NCBI GenBank assembly: GCA_002355495.1
Contig: AP017424.1
Coordinates: forward strand, 4,467,501 to 4,531,500
Direction: 5' to 3'
From: Streptomyces laurentii
GTDB taxonomy: Bacteria > Actinomycetota > Actinomycetes > Streptomycetales > Streptomycetaceae
Length of the DNA: 64,000 nucleotides
Shown: positions 17,298 through 24,285 of the stretch, one piece after another
Layout: each line of letters opens with the position of its first letter
Numbering within the stretch: position 1 is the stretch's first letter
Made by a program: the position numbers and the translations under genes
Notes under the pieces: model-generated
The model's database searches: none
Told to the model about the DNA's origin: nothing
What the model saw: only the letters and a program-made list of their open reading frames with translations

Positions 17298-17459
17298 GGC
17301 GGTCCGCTTGGGGGAGAGTGACAGCGATTCAGGGACGAGTCTGTACGGTTCCGATGGTGCGGGGAAGCGTGACATCCGGCACACTGCGCCGATCCGGCGA
17401 GGAAGGATTGGCACCCCGTGCCACTGGGCAGAATGAAGCGCTGCGGCAGGATGGGACAC

Positions 17460-18200
17460 GTGACCGACGCCCTCGATCCCGCCGACGCACCCCGCGACGC
17501 GCACGACGCGCACGACGCGCGTGATTCCCGCGATACCGCCGGTGCGCCCCTCGAACCCCTCGATCCCGCCGACATGCGCGAGCAGTACCGGACCAGGGAA
17601 CTGATCACGGACGATCTCGCGCCCGAGCCGATCGGACAGTTCGCGCGCTGGTTCAAGGAGACCGCCGCCAACCCGGCGATCCACGAGCCGAACGCCATGA
17701 TCGTCTCCACCGCCGACGCCGACGGCCGCCCCTCCTCGCGCACGGTGCTGCTCAAGCACTACGACGAGGCCGGCTTCGTCTTCTTCACCAACTACGGCTC
17801 CCGCAAGGGCCGCGAGCTGACGGCCAACCCGTACGTCTCGCTGCTCTTCCCGTGGCATCCGCTGGCCCGCCAGGTGATCGTCACCGGCCGCGCCGAGCGC
17901 ACCGGCCGGGACGAGACCGTCGCGTACTTCCGTACCCGTCCGCACGGCTCCCAGCTCGGCGCGTGGGCCAGCCGCCAGTCCACGGTGATCGGGTCGCGGG
18001 CCGAACTGCTCGCCCGGTACGAGGAACTGGCCGCCCGCTACCCAAAGGACGAGCAGGTGCCGGTGCCGCCGGAGTGGGGCGGCTTCCGGGTCGTCCCGGA
18101 GACGGTGGAGTTCTGGCAGGGGCACGAGAACCGGCTGCACGACCGGCTGCGGTACGTGGCCGAGGGCGGGTCCTGGCGGGTGGAGCGCCTGTCCCCGTGA
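17460..18200 (+). CDS. pdxH: Pyridoxamine 5'-phosphate oxidase
   Basis: The 246-residue flavoprotein (FMN-dependent) makes pyridoxal 5'-phosphate. Family features are MREQYRTRELITDDL before the core, NAMIVSTADADGRPSSRTVLLK (FMN-binding), FFTNYGSRKGREL, and the C-terminal EFWQGHENRLHDRLRY...WRVERLSP that contacts substrate; all are full length. The N-terminus is extended by a low-complexity Asp/His/Arg/Ala stretch (DAHDAHDARDSRD, encoded around 17490-17530). GTG at 17460 is chosen after AGGATGGGA; an ATG nine bases earlier is an alternative. A structured RNA candidate begins about 60 bases downstream. Confidence 0.93.
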   Translation: MTDALDPADAPRDAHDAHDARDSRDTAGAPLEPLDPADMREQYRTRELITDDLAPEPIGQFARWFKETAANPAIHEPNAMIVSTADADGRPSSRTVLLKHYDEAGFVFFTNYGSRKGRELTANPYVSLLFPWHPLARQVIVTGRAERTGRDETVAYFRTRPHGSQLGAWASRQSTVIGSRAELLARYEELAARYPKDEQVPVPPEWGGFRVVPETVEFWQGHENRLHDRLRYVAEGGSWRVERLSP

Positions 18201-18259
18201 CGCACGGGCTCCCTGGTGTGCGGGTCCCGTGGTGCACGGGCTCCCGGATCTACGGGGTG

Positions 18260-18525
18260 ACAGGCGGGGAAACGCAGACGACCCGTGGGCCTTGGTCCCG
18301 TCCGCCTAGGTTCGGACGGGAGCCGGTCGGACTGACCGGCGGCCCACGGGTCGGGTGACTGCGGTGGTGTCGGCAGACGGCCTGCCGAGCTGCACACGAG
18401 TGCGACGGCAGGCCTCAGCCCGCAGTCACCTCACGAGTCCGAAAAGAAATCATGTTTTCGGATCACCTCCTTTCGCGTGTACCCCCACCCTAGGAAGCAC
18501 CCGTCTCCCGGCTCAACCGGTTTTT
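18260..18525 (+). ncRNA. Structured RNA candidate carrying the 16S anti-Shine-Dalgarno sequence
   Basis: Five nested or serial stems are perfect by eye. P1 pairs 18280-18291 with 18341-18352 (12 bp) and encloses two hairpins (18296-18304/18313-18321 and 18323-18328/18334-18339). P3 pairs 18354-18364 with 18420-18430 (11 bp) and encloses 18379-18387/18406-18414 (9 bp) plus a GCAC-acga-GTGC tip. P5 pairs 18438-18445 with 18455-18462. Directly after P5, 18460-18474 reads GGATCACCTCCTTTC, identical to the 3' end of Streptomyces 16S rRNA. A CCGG-ctcaa-CCGG hairpin and TTTTT (18521-18525) could end the transcript. It may be a trans-acting RNA that masks Shine-Dalgarno sites, or a leader of the downstream PAS gene. 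Structure is seen; function is inference. Confidence 0.6.
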
Positions 18526-18622
18526 CGCGGTGGAATTTTTGTGGCGTCCTTACGCCGAACTTTCACCGAAGGGGCTGTGTCCTGGGTCACGTTTCGAGTT
18601 GAATGAGGCAGGGGGTGGCCTG

Positions 18623-19999
18623 ATGAGTACTGGCTCTACACGCGACACGACCGGTACGGCGAGCGTCCCGGAGGTTCCGGGTGTCGATCTGCTCGCCGCC
18701 CTGCTCGACGGAATGGACGCCGCGCTCTGCGCGCTCGACGCCACCGGCACCGTCACCCACTGGAACCGCGAGGCCGAACGCATCCTCGGCTGGAGCGCCC
18801 GGGAGGCCGTCGGACGGCACGGGTTCGACGGCTGGGCGGCCCGCAGCGCCGACGCCGAGGAGGTCCTGGCCCGGCTGATGTGCGCGATGACGGTGCCGGG
18901 CCGGCAGGTCCACGAGTTCGCGCTGCTGCGCAAGGACGGCGGGCGGGTCCTCGTCCGCGCCCAGACGACCGGCGTGCGCGGCGCCGACGGGCGCCCGGCC
19001 GGGGTGTACTGCGCCTTCGGCGAGACCCACGTCCAGATCGACCTGGAACGCTCGCTCGCGCTCGGCGAGGGGCTGCTCGCGGACGCCGCCTGGGGCGTCG
19101 TCCTCGTCGACGCCGACCTGCGCCCCGCCGTGCTCAACGGTCACGCCGCGCGCGCGTTCGGCGCGCCCCGCGCCGCCCTGCTCGGCCGGCCCCTCGGCGA
19201 CCTCGTCGGCCAGGGCGTCGACGAACTGGAGAGCGCCCTCCTGCACGTCCTCGCCTCCGGCAGCGCGCCCGAACCGGCCGACGTGTGGGTGACCCTGCGC
19301 GGCCCGCACGGTGAACGCCGCCGCTGCTGGCGCTGCGGGTTCGTCCGGCTCGCCTCTCCGTTCGCGGAGGCGGACGACCCCGTGCCGCTCGGCGCGGGCT
19401 GGCTCTTCCAGGACGTCACCGACGCCCGGCGGGCCACCCAGGACGCCGACCGGCTGACCCTGCGCTTCGCCCGGCTGCACCGCGCGTGCGCGGCGGCCGC
19501 CGAGTGCGAGGACCCGCTGCGGGCGGCCGGCGCGCTGCTCGACGCCGTCCTCACGGGGTACGCGGACCACGTCCTGGTCGACCGGGCCACCCCGGACGGG
19601 CGGCTCGTCCGGATCCTCGCGAGTCCCTCCGGCGCCGCCGCTCCCGGCCCGGTCGCGCCGGTCGCCTCCGGCGGCATCCCGACGCGCTACCCCGCCGCGC
19701 ACCCCGCGCTGCGGGTGGTCGCCCACCCGGCCCCGGCCCGCGCCGAGGCACCCGGTGCCGCCGTGCCCGACACCTCCGCCTCCGGCGCCCCGCGCTGGGC
19801 CGCCGACCACCGCTGGCCGGCGGACACCATGCGGGCCCTGTGCCTGCCGCTGCGGGCCGGCGGCCGCACCCTCGGCGTCCTCACCTTCCTGCGGTCCGGT
19901 TTCCGGCCGCCCTTCTGCCGTGAGGACACGGCATATGCCGAGACGGTGGCGGCCCAGGTCGCGGCCCGGCTGGCGGTCCCGGCGGCGGAACAGCCGTGA
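18623..19999 (+). CDS. PAS-PAS-GAF sensory protein without an output domain
   Basis: The 458-residue soluble protein begins with a PAS domain (about 20-130; LDATGTVTHWNREAERILGW is typical). A second, weaker PAS follows (about 150-265; VDADLRPAVLNGHAARAFG), then a GAF-like domain (about 290-455; MRALCLPLRAGGRTLGVLTFLR). No kinase, phosphatase or DNA-binding domain follows, although in Streptomyces such modules often precede a PP2C/SpoIIE phosphatase. It therefore looks like a stand-alone sensor or adaptor. ATG at 18623 has AGGGGG upstream. The long structured leader (18260-18525) suggests post-transcriptional control. Confidence 0.82.
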   Translation: MSTGSTRDTTGTASVPEVPGVDLLAALLDGMDAALCALDATGTVTHWNREAERILGWSAREAVGRHGFDGWAARSADAEEVLARLMCAMTVPGRQVHEFALLRKDGGRVLVRAQTTGVRGADGRPAGVYCAFGETHVQIDLERSLALGEGLLADAAWGVVLVDADLRPAVLNGHAARAFGAPRAALLGRPLGDLVGQGVDELESALLHVLASGSAPEPADVWVTLRGPHGERRRCWRCGFVRLASPFAEADDPVPLGAGWLFQDVTDARRATQDADRLTLRFARLHRACAAAAECEDPLRAAGALLDAVLTGYADHVLVDRATPDGRLVRILASPSGAAAPGPVAPVASGGIPTRYPAAHPALRVVAHPAPARAEAPGAAVPDTSASGAPRWAADHRWPADTMRALCLPLRAGGRTLGVLTFLRSGFRPPFCREDTAYAETVAAQVAARLAVPAAEQP

Positions 20000-20006
20000 A
20001 CGACGG

Positions 20007-20044
20007 CGTGGGGGCCGTGGCGAGAACACGCCACGGCCCCCACG
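20007..20044. terminator. 16-bp perfect hairpin terminator
   Basis: CGTGGGGGCCGTGGCG (20007-20022) pairs perfectly with 20029-20044 across a six-base loop (agaaca). It lies between the converging PAS/GAF and SIS genes. Confidence 0.8.
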
Positions 20045-20070
20045 TACGCGCGCGTGAGCATCCGAATCGT

Positions 20071-20826
20071 TCAGTGACGGTAGAAGACGCGGTCCCCGTA
20101 CTCCGTCATCACACGGCCGTTCCACTCGTGGCCGCCGTCCACGTTCCCCGAGCGCAGCAGCGGCGGCTCGATGCCGCGCGCAACCAGCTCCTCGACGGCC
20201 GCGGCCGTCATGGCCTGCATCAGGGCGCTGGTGACGACCGTCGAGGCGGGCGCGAACGGCGCCTCGACGGCCTCGTGGGTGAGCTCCGCGTCCCCGACCG
20301 CGATCTTGGAGTCGAGGACGATGTCGCAGTGGTCCTTGAGGTACGTGCCCGAGGCGTGCCGGGAGCGGGTCTCCGTCGCGTACGCCACCGAGGTCACCCC
20401 GATCACGGTGAGGCCCAGGGCGCGTGCGTTCATCGCCATCTCGACCGGCAGGGCGTTGCGCCCGGACAGGGAGATGATCACCAGGACGTCGCCGGCCCGC
20501 GCGGGGGAGGAGTCGAGGACCGCGCTCGCCAGGCCGTCGACCCGCTCCAGGGCCGAGCCGAGGGTCGCTGGCATGACGTCGACGCCGACGGCGCCCGGCA
20601 CCGCCAGCAGGTTCATCAGGGCCAGACCGCCCGCCCGGTAGACCACGTCCTGCGCGGCCAGCGACGAATGGCCCGCGCCGAACGCGAAGAGCCGGCCGCC
20701 CGACACGACGGCTTCGGCGATGGCGGTGCCCGCGGCGGCGACGGACGCCGCCTCCTCGTCCCGTACCTTCTCGAGCAGGCCGATGGCGGCGTCGAAGAAC
20801 TGCCCGGCCAGCTTGCTCTCGCCCAT
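20071..20826 (-). CDS. SIS domain protein (UPF0309 type)
   Basis: The 251-residue protein is a sugar-isomerase (SIS) fold. Its phosphosugar-binding segments are SGGRLFAFGAGHSSLAAQDVVYRAGG (residues about 42-67; the key part is GAGHSS) and VLVIISLSGRNALPVEMAMNARA (the SGRN turn, about 115-137). SIS proteins of this length are usually phosphosugar isomerases or sensors; the substrate is not indicated. ATG at 20826 is preceded by AAGGAG; 12 additional in-frame codons upstream look spurious. It is divergent from the iron regulator gene with about 150 bases between them, a neighbourhood I recall from other Streptomyces. Confidence 0.87.
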   Translation of the reverse strand: MGESKLAGQFFDAAIGLLEKVRDEEAASVAAAGTAIAEAVVSGGRLFAFGAGHSSLAAQDVVYRAGGLALMNLLAVPGAVGVDVMPATLGSALERVDGLASAVLDSSPARAGDVLVIISLSGRNALPVEMAMNARALGLTVIGVTSVAYATETRSRHASGTYLKDHCDIVLDSKIAVGDAELTHEAVEAPFAPASTVVTSALMQAMTAAAVEELVARGIEPPLLRSGNVDGGHEWNGRVMTEYGDRVFYRH

Positions 20827-20976
20827 GGCGGCGGCTCCTTCTCCCTCGTGGTCGCGGATCACGGTGCGGTCTGGACCATTGCTCTGTCAATACCGCGTCG
20901 TCCGGCGAGCCACGGTTGTCGGTGCGATGCGTCAGAATTGGGGCAGGGCCAGCGCACGACTCATCGAGGGGCACGT

Positions 20977-21668
20977 ATGTCCGGACTGATCGACACCACC
21001 GAGATGTATCTCCGCACCATCCTGGAGCTGGAGGAGGAAGGTGTGGTCCCCATGCGTGCCCGGATCGCGGAGCGGCTGGACCAGAGCGGTCCGACCGTCA
21101 GCCAGACGGTGGCGCGCATGGAGCGGGACGGTCTGGTGGCCGTCGCCAGCGACCGGCATCTGGAGCTGACGGACGAGGGCCGCCGCCTGGCCACGCGCGT
21201 GATGCGCAAGCACCGCCTCGCCGAGTGCCTGCTCGTGGACGTGATCGGCCTGGAGTGGGAGCAGGTCCACGCCGAGGCGTGCCGCTGGGAGCACGTGATG
21301 AGCGAGGCCGTGGAGCGGCGCGTCCTGGAGCTGCTGCGGCACCCGACTGAGTCGCCGTACGGCAACCCGATCCCGGGCCTGGAGGAGCTGGGCGAGCGGA
21401 CCGAGGCGGAGTCCTTCCTGGACGAGTCGATGGTGTCGCTCGCGGACCTGGACGCCGGCGACGACGGCAAGACGGTGATCGTGCGGCGGATCGGCGAGCC
21501 GATCCAGACGGACGCCCAGCTGATGTACACGCTGCGGCGGGCGGGCGTGCAGCCCGGCTCCGTGGTGTCCGTGACGGAGTCGCCGGGGGTGTCCTGGTGG
21601 GCAGCAGCGGCGAGGCCGCCGAGCTGGACGCGGAGATCGCGGCGCACGTCTTCGTCGCCAAGCGCTGA
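20977..21668 (+). CDS. dmdR1: DtxR/DmdR1-family iron-dependent repressor, apparent C-terminal frameshift
   Basis: The N-terminal winged helix and dimerisation domains match DtxR residue for residue: metal ligands Met10, His79, Glu83, His98, Cys102, Glu105 and His106 all fall at DtxR numbering. It represses iron uptake and siderophore genes when Fe2+ is bound. Near 21583-21587 (GGGGG) the frame is lost. As read, translation continues to 21714 with a basic, low-quality tail, while the next frame encodes the expected C-terminus (GVLVGSSGEAAELDAEIAAH...VFVAKR) ending at 21668. With one base restored the protein is 230 residues, the length I recall for DmdR1. The frameshift affects the SH3-like domain only. 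It may be a sequencing error in the G run or a real mutation. Confidence 0.88.
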
Positions 21669-21741
21669 GGCGCCGCCCGGCTCCCCGAGCCTGAGGCGCC
21701 GCGCGGCCCCCTGATCCCCGAACCCCGTTCGCTGATCCCCG

Positions 21742-21825
21742 GCCCCGGCCCCGGTCCCCGAGCCCCGAATCCCGATCCCTGATCCGGACTCCCGGCTCCG
21801 GATCGGGGGCCGGGGCGAGCTTTTT
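21742..21825 (+). terminator. Composite hairpin with T-run after the iron regulator
   Basis: GCCCCGGCCCC (21742-21752) can pair with GGGGCCGGGGC (21806-21816), enclosing GATCCGG/CCGGATC (21781-21787/21798-21804). GAGC and TTTTT (21821-21825) follow. The position fits a terminator for the iron regulator; the stretch before it is a degenerate run of TGATCCCCG-like repeats. Confidence 0.5.
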
Positions 21826-21939
21826 CCTGTCTTTCCCCGCCTCGCCGTCACGATTCACGGCGGAATGGCCGCGCGTGCGCCCCTTTTTGTGCCACGCTGG
21901 GGTGATGAGGGTCGCCCTCCCGACGACAGACGCAGCGAA

Positions 21940-21969
21940 GAACCCCGGCGCCGCATGGCGCCGGGGTTC
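21940..21969 (+). terminator. Perfect 13-bp hairpin with GCAT loop, possible small-RNA terminator
   Basis: GAACCCCGGCGCC (21940-21952) pairs perfectly with GGCGCCGGGGTTC (21957-21969). It lies about 165 bases upstream of the hydrolase promoter, so it is not in that gene's mRNA. It is separated from the iron regulator by another terminator, so it may end a short independent transcript. The rest of 21826-22133 shows no gene I can support. Confidence 0.55.
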
Positions 21970-22133
21970 GTCCTCCCCTGTGCTGACCCGGAGCCCCGAG
22001 CTCTCAGGGTCATTCCCCGCGGACCGGTTTCCCCGAGCGGTCCGCCCCCGCTCAAGATCTCCCCTCGGCCACGGCCGTCAACCCTTGAGGGCTGTCACTC
22101 GAAGGTGGGGTGTCGCGTGGCAGAAGGGCGTTT

Positions 22134-22152
22134 TCGAACGTAGGTTCGATAA
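22134..22152 (+). promoter_or_regulatory. LexA (SOS) box overlapping a -10 element
   Basis: TCGAACGTAGGTTCGA (22134-22149) is a perfect match to the actinobacterial SOS box, TCGAAC-N4-GTTCGA. It runs into GATAAT (22147-22152), a good -10 hexamer, so LexA bound here would block the promoter. The transcript would begin a few bases downstream, close to the ATG at 22157. Confidence 0.75.
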
Positions 22153-22213
22153 TCTGATGCAGTTCCACGGATCAAGCGGGGTCATGGGGAAAGAGGGGGT
22201 GTCGAGGAGCGTG

Positions 22214-23059
22214 ATGCGACGACTCGACGTCAAGGGAGCCGACGGCGTACGCCTGGCGGCCTGGGATTTCACGGAACCGACCGCACCCGACAGCGGGCCC
22301 GGCGTCCTGCTGCTGCACGGTCTGATGGGCAGTGCCTCCCACTGGGCCCCGGCCGCCGCGTGGCTGGCCCCGCGGCACCGCACGATCGCCCTGGACCAGC
22401 GCGGCCACGGCGCCAGCGAGAAGCCGGCCGGCCCGTACACCTGCGAGGCGTACGTGGCGGACGCGGCCGCCGTCGTCGAGGACCTCGGCATCGGCCCGGT
22501 GACCCTGGTCGGCCACTCCATGGGCGCGCTCACCGCCTGGCGGCTGGCCGCCGAGCGCCCCGACCTGGTCCGCGCGCTGGTCATCTGCGACATGCGGCCC
22601 TCCGCGCTCGGCGTGGCCTCGCAGCGCGAGTGGCAGGACTGGTTCCACCACTGGCCGGTGCCGTTCCCGACGCTCGACGCCGTGCACCGCTGGTTCGGCG
22701 AGGACGACCCCTGGGTGGAGCGCCCGCGGCCGGCCCGGGGCGCGTTCTTCGCCGAGGTGATGGCCGAGCACGCGGACGGCTGGCGGCCGGTCTTCGACAC
22801 GGGCCAGATGCTCACGTCCCGGGAGATCTGGGCCCGCGAGGCGCACTGGGACTCGCTGGCCCGGGTCGGCTGCCCCACCCTCGTCGTCCGCGGCCTCGAC
22901 GGCGAACTCGGCCGGGCCGAGGCCCAGGAGATGGTCCGGGTGCTGCCCCGGGGCGCGTACGCGGAGATCCCCGACGCGGGCCACCTGCTGCACTACGAGC
23001 ACGCCGACGCCTGGCGCGAGGCCGTCGAGCCGTTCCTGAACGGCGTCCTCGCCGTCTGA
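22214..23059 (+). CDS. Alpha/beta-fold hydrolase under a LexA box
   Basis: The protein has the alpha/beta hydrolase layout: oxyanion segment LLLHGLMGSASHW, nucleophile elbow GHSMGALTAW (Ser about residue 107), and the late acid/base region VVRGLDGELG and IPDAGHLLHYEHAD (His near the C-terminus). It resembles esterases/haloperoxidase-like hydrolases of small substrates. ATG 22214 is chosen because GAGGAG lies five bases upstream (281 residues). In-frame starts at 22157 (possibly leaderless), 22184 and 22199 would add up to 19 residues. The promoter carries a perfect LexA palindrome, suggesting induction by DNA damage. Confidence 0.85.
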   Translation: MRRLDVKGADGVRLAAWDFTEPTAPDSGPGVLLLHGLMGSASHWAPAAAWLAPRHRTIALDQRGHGASEKPAGPYTCEAYVADAAAVVEDLGIGPVTLVGHSMGALTAWRLAAERPDLVRALVICDMRPSALGVASQREWQDWFHHWPVPFPTLDAVHRWFGEDDPWVERPRPARGAFFAEVMAEHADGWRPVFDTGQMLTSREIWAREAHWDSLARVGCPTLVVRGLDGELGRAEAQEMVRVLPRGAYAEIPDAGHLLHYEHADAWREAVEPFLNGVLAV

Positions 23060-23166
23060 CCCATCCCGGTCGTCTGCCCCGTCTCGTCGGGAACCCGCCG
23101 CCAAGCCCGGTTGGCGGGTTCCGTGCTGAGTACGCGTACTCATGTACTCCGTGGCTGCCCGCTGAC

Positions 23167-24147
23167 ATGCTCCGCGCCATGACGACCGACAGCAGAAGCG
23201 GCGGAAGTGGCGGCGGAACCGACGGCGGAACCGGTGGCGGACACGGCAGGGGCGCGCTGACGGCCCTGCATCTCTTCCTGGTCTGGGCGGCGATGACGGC
23301 CGCGGTGCCGATGCTCGGCTTCGGCGTGGTGGCGGCGGCCTGGAGCGGCGGGGCGGCACCGGTCTTCGCCGTGGCCGTGCCGCTGACGCTGGCTCTGCTG
23401 GTCCTGGCGGGCCTGCCGGCCAGGACCGTGGTGCCGATGTGCGGTTCCCGGTCGGGGCTGGTCGGCTGGGCCGCCCTGGTCTTCGCCCTCGGCACGATCG
23501 GCATCCTGGCGGGTCTGGCGGCCTACACCGGGGACGTCGACCTGGGGAGCGCCGGCACCCGGATCGCCCTGACCGGGGTGCCGTACGCCGTGGCCGCCGC
23601 GTTCTTCGTACCGGGCCGGTGGGTCCGGCCGGCCGCGCTCGCCGTCCTGGCCGCCGCGGTGGCGTACGGGGGTTTCGTCGGCCCGGCGCGCGCCGAGCGG
23701 CAGCAGGACGAGGCCGAGCTCGCGCGGTACCGGGAGCACAAGGAGCTGCTGTTTCTGGGCGACGCGCCGGCGGGCATGCGGGTGTCCCGTGCCCAGGTCG
23801 GCCCCACCGACTTCACCGTTGAGTACCGGCCCGTCCGGGAGAGCTACGTGTCGGGGTACGCGGGCCTCGCGGTGCGCCGGGTGTTCACGCCGGAACTCCG
23901 CTGCCCGGAGCCGGTCAAGGACAGGACCTGCGCGGTGGGCGCGGACGGCGTGATGAAGCTGGTCGACGAGTTCCCGGACGGCGCCCGCAAGGTCACCCTC
24001 GCGCGCCGCATCGGGAACGTGGAGGTCACGGTCGGCGACGGGACCGCGGACGAACCCCTGCTGCGCCGTCTCCTGGCCACACTGCACTCGCTGTCGGACG
24101 CGGAGCTGGAGAAGCTGAGGCAGGAGAAGGTGATCACCTTGCGCTGA
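23167..24147 (+). CDS. Membrane protein with extracytoplasmic C-terminal domain
   Basis: I do not recognise a family. After a Gly/Ser/Asp-rich N-terminal tail (SGGSGGGTDGGTGGG) there are four to five hydrophobic segments (about residues 30-165). A soluble domain of about 150 residues follows, with two cysteines (LRCPEPVKDRTC) and the ending RLLATLHSLSDAELEKLRQEK. The two cysteines could form a disulphide outside the cell. The start is uncertain: ATG 23167 or the ATG four codons on. It follows the hydrolase gene by about 105 bases in the same direction. Confidence 0.75.
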   Translation: MLRAMTTDSRSGGSGGGTDGGTGGGHGRGALTALHLFLVWAAMTAAVPMLGFGVVAAAWSGGAAPVFAVAVPLTLALLVLAGLPARTVVPMCGSRSGLVGWAALVFALGTIGILAGLAAYTGDVDLGSAGTRIALTGVPYAVAAAFFVPGRWVRPAALAVLAAAVAYGGFVGPARAERQQDEAELARYREHKELLFLGDAPAGMRVSRAQVGPTDFTVEYRPVRESYVSGYAGLAVRRVFTPELRCPEPVKDRTCAVGADGVMKLVDEFPDGARKVTLARRIGNVEVTVGDGTADEPLLRRLLATLHSLSDAELEKLRQEKVITLR

Positions 24148-24170
24148 CCTCCGCATGGTCCGCCACAACG

Positions 24171-24202
24171 CGGAGGCCCCCGCCGCACGGCGAGGGCCTC
24201 CG
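24171..24202. terminator. Hairpin terminator, convergent
   Basis: CGGAGGCCC (24171-24179) pairs with GGGCCTCCG (24194-24202), with an inner CGCCG/CGGCG stem. It separates the plus-strand membrane protein gene from the minus-strand ABC permease gene. Confidence 0.75.
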
Positions 24203-24212
24203 AGATGTGATC

Positions 24213-24281
24213 GCCGACGGGCGACGGGCGACGGGCGACGGGCGACGGGCGACGGACGACGGGCGATAGGCGACGGGCGCC
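24213..24281. repeat. Heptanucleotide tandem repeat (GACGGGC)
   Basis: GACGGGC and close variants are repeated about nine times between the terminator at 24171 and the ABC permease stop codon. The array is non-coding, on the 3' side of both converging genes. Confidence 0.75.
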
Positions 24282-24285
24282 GCCG

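Noticed and set aside
24213..24281. GACGGGC array as a CRISPR-like repeat
   Set aside because: Units are contiguous 7-mers without spacers and no cas genes are near.
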